Shown here: one piece after another, positions 32,296-41,023 of the stretch
Layout: every line of letters starts with the position of its first letter
How positions within the stretch are numbered: position 1 is the first letter of the stretch
Assembly (NCBI GenBank): GCA_035620975.1
Contig: DASPFV010000168.1
Span: forward strand, 1-42,912
DNA: 42,912 bases
Source of the DNA: DASPFV01 sp035620975
GTDB lineage: Bacteria > Acidobacteriota > Vicinamibacteria > Vicinamibacterales > 2-12-FULL-66-21
Direction: 5' to 3'
The notes under the pieces: generated by a model
The model's database searches: none
What the model saw: the letters and a program-made list of their open reading frames with translations, nothing else
Told to the model about the DNA's origin: nothing
Position numbers and translations under genes: made by a program

Positions 32296-33006
32296 CTACC
32301 ATTCCTCGACGCGTATTTGCGCGCGCGGCACGCCGAGCTCACGCAGCATCAGCGGCACCTCGTGCACCATCGCCGCTGGCCCGCAGACGAAACAGAGCGC
32401 CGATCCATCGTCCACGAACGGTGTGAGCTCGGCGCGCGTGATGCGTCCCCGTGCCCCGCGCCAGCGCGGGGGGGCTTCGCGCGTCACGTGCAGGCGCAGC
32501 TGGATGTCGCCTTGCCGCGCCATGGCCCGCAGCTCCGGAAGGTACGCCAGCTCGTCGGCGGATCGCGCGCTGTACAGGAGCTGGACCGGCGCCGGTTCCG
32601 GTGTGAGGAGGGCGTGACGGATCATGGAGCGTATCGGGGAAATCCCCGTGCCGCCGGCGATGAAGAGCAGCCGGCGCGCGCGCGGCTGCTTCGAGTAGAC
32701 GAACGAGCCGTAGGGGCCGCGAAGGCCGATCTCCATCCCCCGCGCGAGGTCGTCGAAGAGATGGCCCCAGCGCCCGGATGATTCCACCCTGATCAGGAAC
32801 TCCAGCGTGCCGCTCTCGCGCGTGTCCTCCGGCGCGCACGCAATCGAGTAGGGCACACGCTCGCTGCGCAGGGCGGGGCCGATGAGCGCCGCCTGGCCGG
32901 CCTCGAACGTGAACCTCGCACCCGCCAGGTCGGCCCGCACGATCCGGGTCGTCGGCGTGGCGCGCCGCATGCTCTGCACCCTCAGGCGCAGCTCTGGACC
33001 TTTCAC
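32296..33006 (-). CDS. FAD/NAD(P)-binding oxidoreductase, FNR-like
   Basis: A 236-residue flavin reductase of the ferredoxin-NADP reductase fold. An FAD domain carries VPYSIACAP, and an NAD(P) domain carries FIAGGTGISPIRSMIRHAL and LCFVCGPAAMV. There is no iron-sulfur domain, so electrons must pass to a separate partner, none of which is adjacent. The start is GTG 33006; a TAAACT hexamer eight bases before it could give a near-leaderless mRNA, and a G-rich run lies too close to be a normal ribosome site. Role could be in oxygenase, nitrate or hydroperoxide chemistry. Confidence 0.87.
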   Translation of the reverse strand: MKGPELRLRVQSMRRATPTTRIVRADLAGARFTFEAGQAALIGPALRSERVPYSIACAPEDTRESGTLEFLIRVESSGRWGHLFDDLARGMEIGLRGPYGSFVYSKQPRARRLLFIAGGTGISPIRSMIRHALLTPEPAPVQLLYSARSADELAYLPELRAMARQGDIQLRLHVTREAPPRWRGARGRITRAELTPFVDDGSALCFVCGPAAMVHEVPLMLRELGVPRAQIRVEEW

Positions 33007-33138
33007 TCCCCCTCAGTTTACCCACAGCGGCACGCAGGGACGGGCTCCGCAGGCGCTGGCGGACGCATCCTGCAGGGACGTCGGAAAGGCAAAGAGGAAA
33101 ACGGAAAACGATTCAGGCCGGCGCTCGTCAGCGGCCTG

Positions 33139-35613
33139 TCAGAGCATCCCCGCCGCCGTGCGGCCGATCGGGGGGACGTCGTTGCCAGGCGGCAGCGCCG
33201 TATCGGATGAGCGCTGCTTCCGCGCGGCCTTGTTCTGATACATGCGGCTGTCGGCCGTTGCAAGCAGCGACTCGTACGTGTCGCCGTCGTGCGGGAAGAT
33301 GGCCGTGCCGATGCTGACGCCGAGGCGAATCCGCCGCCCGGGCCGCACTTCCAGGAACGTGTCGTCGATCGCCTGCTGCAGCTCGCGCCGCTTCTCTTCG
33401 GCCTCGCTGGCGCCGCATCCGGAGAGGACCAGGATGAACTCGTCGCCGGCATAGCGGACGCAGATGTCGTAGGGACGGATGCCGGCGCGCAGGATCCGTG
33501 CGATCTCACAGAGCGCGCGGTCGCCGACGTGGTGGCCGTAGTTGTCGTTGACGTCCTTGAACTGGTCGAGGTCCATGACCATCAGGCTCACTTCCGACTG
33601 CAGGCGCTCGGCCCGCGCCAGGTCGCGTGTCAGGTGTAGAAACAGGAAGCGCGTGTTCGGAAGCCCGGTCAGCGGATCCGTGAGCGAATCATCGCGGGTC
33701 TGCTCGAAGATGATCGAGTTGTGGATCACGGCCGCAGCCTGCTCCGAGACGCGATCCAGCAGCCGGCGGTGGTCCTCGCGGTAGAACATGGGCTCGAGGT
33801 GGTAGACGGCGAGTGCGCCGATGAACCGGTCGTTGAAGAGCAGCGGGCACACCAGCGCGGACTGGAGCGTCGTGCTCAGCATGCCGAGGCCAGACGCATC
33901 GAGATCCGCGCTCGGCCGCGCGTTCACGAGGGGCCGCCGGTTCCGGGCGACCCACCCCGTCAGCCCGTCGCCCGTGCGCACCGTGATCTGCTGGATCACG
34001 TCCGCGTCGGTCCCGGACGCGAAGCGGCACTGAATCGTCTCCGTGTCCTCGTCGAAGAGGAAGAGCGCTGCGCACGAGAACGGCACCAGGTTGCTCAGCT
34101 TGGCCGTGATGAGCGCCATGGTGTCCGACACCCCCAGGCTCGTGCCCATCGCCTGCGCGATCTCGTACAACGCGTAGATCTCGCGGTGGGCGAGGGCGAT
34201 GTCCTCGAAGACGTTCTTCTTCCCGGCCTCGGGCGCCAGGCCGGTCGCCGGCTCCCCCAGCGAATGCGGTCCGGTGTCAGCGGCCGTCTTGCGCATGGAC
34301 TGCTCCAGTTCGCCGGCCTCGGCCTCCAGCGCCGGCAGCAGCTCGATGAACTTCGCCACGACCACCGGGTCGAGCCCCTTGCCCGCCTCCTGCTTCAGCA
34401 GGCCGATTGCCGCCTCCGAGCTCATGGCCTTGTGATACGGACGCTCGGCCATCAACGCATCGAAGTAGTCGACGACCGAGAGCACCCGGGCGCCGAGCGG
34501 GATCTCCTCGCCTTTGAGCCCGCTCGGGTAGCCCTTGCCGTCCCAGCGCTCGTGATGGCTCAGGATCAACGGGGCCACCGGGTACGGGAATGGCACCGAG
34601 CTGACGATATCGGCACCGACCTTCGGGTGGGCGCGGATCTTCTGGAATTCCTCCGGCGTGAGCGGCCCGGGCTTCGACAGGATGTGCTCGGGGACCGCGA
34701 GCTTGCCGATATCGTGCAGCAGCGCCGCCGTCTTCACTCCCTGCACGTCCTTGTCGGACATGCCGAGCGCCCGGGCGACCGAAGCGGCGTAGAGCTGCAC
34801 GCGCCGGATGTGCGACTGCGAGGTCTGATCCTTGGCGTCGATCGCCAGCGCGAGCGCTTCGATCGTCGCCAGGTGGAGGTCGGCCATCTCGCGGGTGTGG
34901 CGCTGCTCGTCCTCGATCCGGCCGAGGTACACCTTGTAGGTGCGATACGTGAGGTAGAGCGGCGCGGCAGCCAGGGTGGCCAGCCAGTGAACCGAGAGGC
35001 CCACGATCATCCACGAGGCAATGGCCGCGGCACCCGCGCCCACGAAATAGCTCGGGGCGCTCCAGAGGAAGTTCTCGTGCCAGACGCGGACGACCGGCTG
35101 CTTCGTGGAGAGCGCGATGGCGGTGGCAATAGCCAGCGTGTTCACGACGAAGTACGTCGTCGCGGCACCGACGAGCGGTTTGGGAAGGCTCGCGAACGCA
35201 ATGCGGCCCGGCGTCCCTCCCAGGAGGATGTACGCCGTGCCCGCCGCCTGCACGGTGACGATCAGGCACGCCATGCTGAAGAGCGTGCGGTGGACGGGGT
35301 TGGGTTCCTTGATGCGGAACGTGCACTGCGTGTAGGCGCTCGCGGCTGCCACGATCATCGTTTCGTGCGGACCGAGCAGCAGCAGGGACGCGAAGTCCAC
35401 GGCGTACGACACCGACATGGTCGAGCCGCTCCGCGCGAGCGGCAGGTTCACCTTGAACACCGACGTGGCCGACGAGAGCACGAGCATGAGCAGGAAGAGC
35501 CACAGCCCGTCTGGTTCCAGCGCGTCGACCGGGAAGAACACGGCGAGCAGAACGGCTCCCGCCGTGATGACGGAACCGACATAGATCCTGGCGGCCAGCG
35601 GCAGCGCGCTCAT
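33139..35613 (-). CDS. membrane HD-GYP/GAF/GGDEF c-di-GMP protein
   Basis: An 824-residue protein that may both break and make c-di-GMP. Six or so membrane helices fill the first 225 residues. An HD-GYP phosphodiesterase domain follows, with HDIGK (His300, Asp301), HHE and GYP at 361-363. A GAF sensor (about 470-635) comes next, then a GGDEF cyclase domain whose signature reads AGDEF at 722-726. An I-site RPYD sits five residues ahead, so product inhibition is possible. Ala for Gly at the first position is common in active cyclases. The ATG at 35613 has a GGAGG site, and it overlaps the subtilase stop (ATGA), so the two are coupled. Confidence 0.92.
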   Translation of the reverse strand: MSALPLAARIYVGSVITAGAVLLAVFFPVDALEPDGLWLFLLMLVLSSATSVFKVNLPLARSGSTMSVSYAVDFASLLLLGPHETMIVAAASAYTQCTFRIKEPNPVHRTLFSMACLIVTVQAAGTAYILLGGTPGRIAFASLPKPLVGAATTYFVVNTLAIATAIALSTKQPVVRVWHENFLWSAPSYFVGAGAAAIASWMIVGLSVHWLATLAAAPLYLTYRTYKVYLGRIEDEQRHTREMADLHLATIEALALAIDAKDQTSQSHIRRVQLYAASVARALGMSDKDVQGVKTAALLHDIGKLAVPEHILSKPGPLTPEEFQKIRAHPKVGADIVSSVPFPYPVAPLILSHHERWDGKGYPSGLKGEEIPLGARVLSVVDYFDALMAERPYHKAMSSEAAIGLLKQEAGKGLDPVVVAKFIELLPALEAEAGELEQSMRKTAADTGPHSLGEPATGLAPEAGKKNVFEDIALAHREIYALYEIAQAMGTSLGVSDTMALITAKLSNLVPFSCAALFLFDEDTETIQCRFASGTDADVIQQITVRTGDGLTGWVARNRRPLVNARPSADLDASGLGMLSTTLQSALVCPLLFNDRFIGALAVYHLEPMFYREDHRRLLDRVSEQAAAVIHNSIIFEQTRDDSLTDPLTGLPNTRFLFLHLTRDLARAERLQSEVSLMVMDLDQFKDVNDNYGHHVGDRALCEIARILRAGIRPYDICVRYAGDEFILVLSGCGASEAEEKRRELQQAIDDTFLEVRPGRRIRLGVSIGTAIFPHDGDTYESLLATADSRMYQNKAARKQRSSDTALPPGNDVPPIGRTAAGML

Positions 35614-37325
35614 CGGCGCCTCCGTGCCACCGGCTCGACGCACACGGGTTCGCCGCGGGGCGTCCACAGGAGGTGCGGGGCCGAGTCGCATCGCGCATGG
35701 CCGGCCACGACCAGACCCAGGCCGGCGTCGAAGGCGTGGCCTTCCACCCACGCCAGGGGCTCTTCCAGGCACGCAGCGCCGTCACACAGCGGCGTCACGA
35801 CGATGTCGCGTGCGCAGTCAGCCGTGCTGGGGCATTCGTCGGTCCACGCGACGGGCTGCCCGCCGGGCATCGTGGCGGCTCCCCAGTCCACGCCCAGGTC
35901 CCAGGCGCGGGCCGCGGAGGGCAGCCGCGGCGCGGTGATGCGGGACGCGCCCCAGAAGATCTGACGGCCCCAGCGTGCTGCTTGCGTGCGGTCCTCGGGC
36001 TCGACGCCGGCGAACACCCGGGCGAGGTGCACGGCGCCGCGCGTGTTCAGAAAGCCCGCGCCCTGCGTCAGGTGGTCGTATTCCGGCCTGATCTCGGCCG
36101 TGTACTGGAGGATGGCCTTGACCGCGTTGGGCGTCAGGGCGGGGTTGACATGCAGCATGAGCGCCGCGGTCGCGGCAACGACGGGCGCCGCCATGCTCGT
36201 GCCGCTCAGGGCGAGGTAGGGCTCGTGGATGGTGGCGGCCGTGCCCGCGACGCGAGAGGCCGGGTAGGCCGCGAACAGCGCACTGGCAGGCTCGGTGGTC
36301 GATTCGATGCCGACGCCGGGTGCGACCAGATCCGGCTTCGGGATCCGATCCACCGGCGTCGGCCCCCGCGAGCTGAATCCGGCGACGACGTCGTCGGACC
36401 GCTCGGGAGTGCCCATGTGGCTGCTGGCGCCGGCGGTGAGGACCCATGGAGCATTGCCCGGCGCAGCAATGGCTCCGTACTGCGGGTCGCCTCCAAGCCC
36501 GCGGCCGAGGTTGCCGGCTGCCGCCACGACCACGAGGCCGGCGTTGACCGCGCGGCGGGCGGCGAGCGCGAGCGGGTCTCGTGAGTACGAATCGAACACG
36601 CCTGCGGCGACCGACAGGTTGATGACCCGGATGTTGAACGCTGCGCGATTGGCAATCGCGAAGTCGATCGCGGCCATGACATTGCTGATGTAGCCGCCGC
36701 CCGCCGCGTCGAGCGCCTTCAGCACGACGAGATGCGCTCCGGGGGCGATTCCCCGCCGGGCGCCGTCGGAGTCCTTTCCGCTCCCGGCGAGAATCCCGGC
36801 CACGTGCGTCCCGTGGCCGTAGTCGTCGTACGGCGACGGCTGGTGGTTCACGAAATCGACGAAGCGCGCCACACGCCCTTGCGGAAGATCGTCGTGCCAG
36901 GGTGATATCCCGGAATCGATGGTCGCGATGCCGACACCGGTTCCGTCCACGCCGAGATGCTCGTGGACCCACCGCGCCCCGATCGCCGTCGAGGTCCGCC
37001 CGATGGCGCCCCGGACCGGGCGATCGAGGCTGATCGCGAGGACGTCAGGCCGCGAGGCCAGCTGATCGAGCGCGCGGCTCTCGATCAGGGCGACATGGTC
37101 ATGCGAGTGAGGCAGGTACCCGAGAACGTGTCCCCCGGCCGCACGGATCGCATCCGTCCCTGTCCCGTCGGCGGTGGACACGATGACCCGGGCGAAGTCT
37201 CCGGAGGCGTGGGCGAGCGCCCGGAGGGCGGGATCCAGCTTGCCGTGGCCGTCCCGACGGACGCTGGTTCCCGATGCGGTGAGCACCGCCACGAGGGCGA
37301 GCGAGCTGAGGGCGCGCAGCGGCAT
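35610..37325 (-). CDS. subtilisin-like serine protease (S8), exported
   Basis: A 571-residue exported protease. A signal peptide (about 1-20) and a prodomain (to about 115, with an inhibitor-I9-like pattern) precede the peptidase domain. The catalytic triad is intact: Asp137 in TIDSGIS, His171 in GHGTHVAG, Ser377 in SGTSMAAP. After about residue 440 a C-terminal region with four or more Cys (ECPSTADCARD, LCDGAACLEE, ARCDS) may form disulfides. The start at 37325 leaves the signal peptide near the N-terminus; a 13-residue extension is less likely. Its stop overlaps the start of the c-di-GMP protein. The 281-base upstream gap to 37606 shows no clear promoter. Confidence 0.92.
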   Translation of the reverse strand: MPLRALSSLALVAVLTASGTSVRRDGHGKLDPALRALAHASGDFARVIVSTADGTGTDAIRAAGGHVLGYLPHSHDHVALIESRALDQLASRPDVLAISLDRPVRGAIGRTSTAIGARWVHEHLGVDGTGVGIATIDSGISPWHDDLPQGRVARFVDFVNHQPSPYDDYGHGTHVAGILAGSGKDSDGARRGIAPGAHLVVLKALDAAGGGYISNVMAAIDFAIANRAAFNIRVINLSVAAGVFDSYSRDPLALAARRAVNAGLVVVAAAGNLGRGLGGDPQYGAIAAPGNAPWVLTAGASSHMGTPERSDDVVAGFSSRGPTPVDRIPKPDLVAPGVGIESTTEPASALFAAYPASRVAGTAATIHEPYLALSGTSMAAPVVAATAALMLHVNPALTPNAVKAILQYTAEIRPEYDHLTQGAGFLNTRGAVHLARVFAGVEPEDRTQAARWGRQIFWGASRITAPRLPSAARAWDLGVDWGAATMPGGQPVAWTDECPSTADCARDIVVTPLCDGAACLEEPLAWVEGHAFDAGLGLVVAGHARCDSAPHLLWTPRGEPVCVEPVARRRR

Positions 37326-37606
37326 GGTCCGGCTTGTGTCAGTGGGACGCGAACGGCTGTGCAAGGGGACTGCCGCAGGTCAGCCGATCGGGGCAGGACT
37401 GCGTAAATCGTTGCAGTTCTGGACGTTGTGGGGCATCAGGGGTGCCCGCATCCAGCCGGTCGCGGCCCCGGTGTGCGCCCGAGAGTGTGTTGTTCTGCGA
37501 CAGGGAATGACCGGAACTGCGGAAACTGTTATCACTGAGCGCTTTTTGTAGGCTCATCCGTGGTCAGATTCGGAACAGTCCGGAATCTGCCCCGCACACG
37601 GCTGTG

Positions 37607-38914
37607 TTACTGAGCTGCCCGCCGTGGTCGGGTCCGAGACGCTGCGGCGTCGGCGTCGAGACCGTACTCGACGATCTTCCGGTACAGCGTTCCGCGGCTG
37701 ATTTCGAGCACCGCCGCCGCCTGCTTCTTGTTCCAGCTCACGCTTTCCAGGACGCGGACGATGTGGGCCCGTTCGGCCTCGGCCAGGGAAGGCAGCCGCT
37801 CCCGCGCGGTCTCGACGGGCGTCTCGCTGGCGTGCAGGAACTCGATGTCGCCCGGACGGATCACGCGACCCGGCGACGACAGCGCCGCCCGCGACACGGT
37901 GCTCTCCAACTCGCGGATGTTCCCCGGCCAGTGATAGCGCACCAGCAGATCCAGCCCCTCCCGTGAGAAGGACTTGCCGTCGATGGGCAGCCCGTTCGCG
38001 GCGCAGTATCGCGCCAGGAAGCGCTGCGCGAGCACGGGGATGTCAGTCGTGCGCTCGCGGAGCGAGGGCAGCCGGATCGAGAAGGCGTTGACGCGATAGT
38101 AGAGATCCTCGCGGAACCGGGAGTCGCGGACGAACTGATCGAGCGGACGGTTCGTCGCGGAGATCAGCCGGAAGTTCACCTCGATCGGCGTGTTCCCTCC
38201 GAGGCGCTCGAAGCGCCGCTCCTCGAGGACGCGCAGGAGTTTGGCCTGCGCGACGATGGACAGATCACCGATTTCGTCGAGGAACAGCGTGCCGTTGTTG
38301 GCGAGCTCGAGCCGGCCCGGCTTGCGGTCGTGCGCTCCGGTGAAGGCGCCCTTCTCGTAGCCGAAGATCTCGGACTCGAACAGCGTATCGGGCAGCGCAG
38401 CGCAGTTGACGGCCTGGAACTTGTTCGTGCCGCGGCGACTGAGCTCGTGGATCATCCGGGCCACGACTTCCTTGCCCGAGCCGGTCGGCCCCAGGATGAG
38501 CACGGAGATGTCGGACTTGGCTGCCGTGCGAATCCATTCGAAGACGACGAGCATCTTCTCGTCGCGGCCGATCATCTCCCTGAACCGCTGCACCGACGGG
38601 GAGCGGTCCTCGTGCGAGACCGTGGCGCGGCGCTCGAGGAACTGGTCCAGCAGGTCGCGGACGGCGTCCTGCTCGGGCTGGACGAACGCGTAGCGCGCCG
38701 CACCGCCACCGGCCACGCGCTGCGCGAGGCCGAACGCGACGAGCTCGCGGGTGCAGTTCTCGACGTCCAGCCGCATGCGGCCGAACGTCTGCATCAGGGC
38801 CTCGACGTCGAAGGCTTCGCCGGGCCGCGAGCAGAGGAAGCGGAGGATGGCCGCGCGCAGCGGGGATTGCACGAGGGCCTGGAAGCGCGCTTCGAGTTCG
38901 GTCGGTTCGGCCAA
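37607..38914 (-). CDS. sigma-54-dependent transcription activator
   Basis: A 435-residue enhancer-binding protein. Instead of a phosphorylation (receiver) domain, residues 1-100 look like a winged-helix region (LRAAILRFLCSRPGEAF). The AAA+ domain has GPTGSGKE (about 141-148), the sigma-54 contact loop GAFTGA (about 190-195), NGTLFLDEIGD (Walker B) and the arginine-finger region FREDLYYRVN. A Fis-type helix-turn-helix closes the protein (SWNKKQAAAVLEISRGTLYRKI). The start is a TTG four bases after the end of the membrane protein gene, so they form one operon. No sigma-54 promoter is evident in the window, so the targets lie elsewhere. The input signal may be protein-protein contact. Confidence 0.93.
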   Translation of the reverse strand: MAEPTELEARFQALVQSPLRAAILRFLCSRPGEAFDVEALMQTFGRMRLDVENCTRELVAFGLAQRVAGGGAARYAFVQPEQDAVRDLLDQFLERRATVSHEDRSPSVQRFREMIGRDEKMLVVFEWIRTAAKSDISVLILGPTGSGKEVVARMIHELSRRGTNKFQAVNCAALPDTLFESEIFGYEKGAFTGAHDRKPGRLELANNGTLFLDEIGDLSIVAQAKLLRVLEERRFERLGGNTPIEVNFRLISATNRPLDQFVRDSRFREDLYYRVNAFSIRLPSLRERTTDIPVLAQRFLARYCAANGLPIDGKSFSREGLDLLVRYHWPGNIRELESTVSRAALSSPGRVIRPGDIEFLHASETPVETARERLPSLAEAERAHIVRVLESVSWNKKQAAAVLEISRGTLYRKIVEYGLDADAAASRTRPRRAAQ

Positions 38915-38917
38915 TGC

Positions 38918-39331
38918 TTATGCGTCCTTCACGCCGCCGCGGGCCCGATAGTACTCCGACTGGAACTGCTCGATCAGTCGCTTCATCTCGATCGCATCCG
39001 CCTTCCGGTGTCCGTAGCAGCGCACGGTGCTCGTCCCGCCCGTGCTCTCGATGAGCACGTTCGAGAAGAAGAGGTTCCGATCGATGAGCACCGAGGCGAC
39101 GTGGGAGATGTGCATGGAATGCTCCCGGCCGCCCACCAGCTCAGGCGTGTAGTGGACCACGCTCGTCGGCGTCACCGAAACCTGGGCAGGGTACAGCAGG
39201 TTCCCTCGGCTGAAGCGGCTCGCCCGGAAGACGTGGGCGCCGGCAATCCGTCGCCCCTTCGACCAGAAGAACGCGACGGCCGCGGCTCCCAGCACCAGCA
39301 CCGCGAGGACGACCAGCCAGACGATGTCCAC
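38918..39331 (-). CDS. membrane-anchored PH-like domain protein
   Basis: A 137-residue protein with one N-terminal membrane helix (about 4-24), then a soluble domain with alternating beta strands (GNLLYPAQVSVTPTSVVHYTPEL, SVLIDRNLFFSNVLIES) and a C-terminal helix (KADAIEMKRLIEQFQS), the layout of a bacterial PH domain. It begins with GTG. The sigma-54 activator begins four bases after its stop, so this may tether or sense for it. Alternative: a DUF-type membrane protein. Function unassigned. Confidence 0.78.
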   Translation of the reverse strand: MDIVWLVVLAVLVLGAAAVAFFWSKGRRIAGAHVFRASRFSRGNLLYPAQVSVTPTSVVHYTPELVGGREHSMHISHVASVLIDRNLFFSNVLIESTGGTSTVRCYGHRKADAIEMKRLIEQFQSEYYRARGGVKDA

Positions 39332-39403
39332 CCTGAGTCCTGAAGCCTTCCGCTGTCAAGGGGTTTCGGTCGATCGGCCCCGGTCCTACAGGCGCACTGG
39401 TGC

Positions 39404-39409
39404 TAAGCT
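39404..39409 (+). promoter_or_regulatory. possible -10 element giving a leaderless transcript
   Basis: TGCTAAGCT includes an extended -10 TAAGCT that ends seven bases before the ATG at 39417. The same seven-base spacing is seen before the TPR gene at 8743. No ribosome site is seen. Confidence 0.3.
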
Positions 39410-39416
39410 ACCCGTC

Positions 39417-40571
39417 ATGCCCCACCGCGCGCCCGGTGCCGCGGGCCAGCCGGCCGGCAGCTACCTGACCGGCGCACCCATCCAGTACTACAGGCCCCGC
39501 GGCCTGGCGGAGGTCCGCCAGCTCGTCGACGGCGCCTACCAGGCCTTCAACGCCGGGCGGCTCTCGGAGGCCTGCCACATCTTCACCGACAAGATGCTGG
39601 CCCCCGAGCACGACACGACCATCGGCCTGACGGTGGCAGGCGCGATGACGCCGGCCGGCCTGGGCGGGTGCGTCATCGAGCTGATGGACCGCGGGCTCGT
39701 GGACTTCGTGATCAGCACGGGCGCGAACCTGTACCATGACCTGCATTACGCCCTGAACTTCACCCTGCACCGCGGGTCTCCCTTCCTCGACGACGTCGAG
39801 CTGTACGAGCAGGGCATCATCCGGATCTACGACGTCCTGTTTCCCGCGACGGTGCTGCTCGAGACCGACGCCTACATCCGCGACTTCCTGGTCCGCTCGA
39901 ACCTGTCGGGGCCGATATCGAGCTCTGAGCTCCACTACCGGCTCGGGCTCGACCTGCTGGACCAGTACCCCGGCTGCGAGGAGTACTCCGTGGTCGCACG
40001 CGCGGCGCTCGCCGGCGTGCCCATCTACACCTCCTCCCCCGGCGACAGCTCGATCGGCATGAACCTCGCCTATCACGAGCTGATGAACGGTTCCACGCTG
40101 ATGGTCGATCCGAACCGCGACGTGAACGAGGTGTGCGCGATCATCCTGGCGGGCCGTCGGAACGGCTGCGTGATCCTCGGCGGCGGATCGCCCAAGAACT
40201 TCTACCTCCAGGGCCAGCCGACGCTCTGGGAGGTGTACGGCATCCCGAAGGGTGGCAACGACTACTTCATCCAGATCACCACCGACCAGGTCGTCTGGGG
40301 CGGGCTATCGGGTGCGACCCCCGCCGAAGCGGTCAGCTGGGGCAAGGTGAACCCCGGCGTGCTGCCGGACACCGTGGTCGCCTACTGCGACTCGACGATC
40401 GCCTTCCCGATTTTCTGCGAGTACGCGATCGGCTCGCCGCACGGGCGCCGGACCCGGCGGGAGCTGATTCACGGGCGCGAGGCCCTCGTCGCCGATCTGC
40501 TGCGGCAGGCGAAGCAGACGCGATCGAAGCCCGTGGAGGAACAGCCGGCGGAAATCGATCGGCATCGCTGA
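39417..40571 (+). CDS. deoxyhypusine synthase-like protein
   Basis: A 384-residue cytoplasmic protein of the deoxyhypusine synthase family. Bacteria lack eIF5A, so bacterial members usually act on polyamines (homospermidine synthase-like) or have unknown roles. The catalytic segment EAVSWGKV is conserved, with Glu304, Trp308 and the NAD-transfer Lys310, and the NAD-binding STGANLYHD and PGDSSIGMN are present. However, compared from memory with the human enzyme, two acidic residues that hold spermidine are replaced by Trp294 and Leu297, and the His of KHH is Asn261. A changed substrate is therefore likely. The ATG at 39417 is favoured; an earlier in-frame start adds a poorly conserved leader. 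The DUF5615 gene follows. Confidence 0.85.
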   Translation: MPHRAPGAAGQPAGSYLTGAPIQYYRPRGLAEVRQLVDGAYQAFNAGRLSEACHIFTDKMLAPEHDTTIGLTVAGAMTPAGLGGCVIELMDRGLVDFVISTGANLYHDLHYALNFTLHRGSPFLDDVELYEQGIIRIYDVLFPATVLLETDAYIRDFLVRSNLSGPISSSELHYRLGLDLLDQYPGCEEYSVVARAALAGVPIYTSSPGDSSIGMNLAYHELMNGSTLMVDPNRDVNEVCAIILAGRRNGCVILGGGSPKNFYLQGQPTLWEVYGIPKGGNDYFIQITTDQVVWGGLSGATPAEAVSWGKVNPGVLPDTVVAYCDSTIAFPIFCEYAIGSPHGRRTRRELIHGREALVADLLRQAKQTRSKPVEEQPAEIDRHR

Positions 40572-40577
40572 CTTTGC

Positions 40578-40614
40578 ATTCAAGGTTCAAGGGTCAGGGT
40601 TCATGGGTTCACTG
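40578..40614 (+). repeat. GGTTC-type heptamer tract at a gene start
   Basis: TTCAAGGTTCAAGGGTCAGG and following bases are units of the heptamer family, in the opposite sense to those at 26524. The tract contains the ATG of the DUF5615 gene (ATGGGTTCA). Confidence 0.7.
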
Positions 40615-41013
40615 TCATCCGAGCTCGCGCCTTTCGTGGCGGACGCCGCCGGGTCGCCGCGGGTCTACGCGGACGCCAACATGCCGTCCGGCGTCGTGTC
40701 GTACATGCGCGCACAGCTCGGGTGGGACGTGCTCTTCGTGCTGGAGCACGACGACCTGCGCCGGGCTCCGGACCTCGAGCATTTCCGGCTGGCGCGACGG
40801 CTGGGTCGCACGCTCGTGACGCTCGATCACGACTACGTGGACGATCGTCGCTTCCCGCCGGAGGAGACCGCCGGGGTCATCGTCCTCTCCGCGCCCGACG
40901 AGCGGTGGCTGCGGCGCCTCCTGCGCAGGGCCGATCGCACCATCTTCCGGGCCGACGGGGCGGCGTCGCTGCCGCTCGACCGGCGGAAGCTGGTGTGGCA
41001 CACCGGCCCGTGA
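40603..41013 (+). CDS. DUF5615 PIN-like nuclease-family protein
   Basis: A 136-residue protein of the PIN-like DUF5615 family. Acidic residues typical of the active site are present: Asp24 in YADANMP, then Asp75 and Asp77 in LVTLDHDYVDDRRFP, and Asp80-81. Such proteins are predicted RNases and are often toxins paired with a DUF433 antitoxin. No DUF433 gene is adjacent; the neighbour upstream is the deoxyhypusine synthase-like gene 31 bases away. The start lies in a repeat tract with no ribosome site. A start at a later codon is possible but would remove little. NagA follows 10 bases on. Confidence 0.82.
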   Translation: MGSLSSELAPFVADAAGSPRVYADANMPSGVVSYMRAQLGWDVLFVLEHDDLRRAPDLEHFRLARRLGRTLVTLDHDYVDDRRFPPEETAGVIVLSAPDERWLRRLLRRADRTIFRADGAASLPLDRRKLVWHTGP

Positions 41014-41023
41014 CCTGCTCCGC

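Noticed and set aside
33721..35964. A long plus-strand open frame opposite the HD-GYP/GGDEF gene
   Set aside because: It is antisense to a gene with clear domains and has no recognisable sequence of its own.
37339..37557. A 72-residue minus-strand frame before the subtilase gene
   Set aside because: No ribosome site, low-complexity sequence, and position in the likely control region of the subtilase gene.
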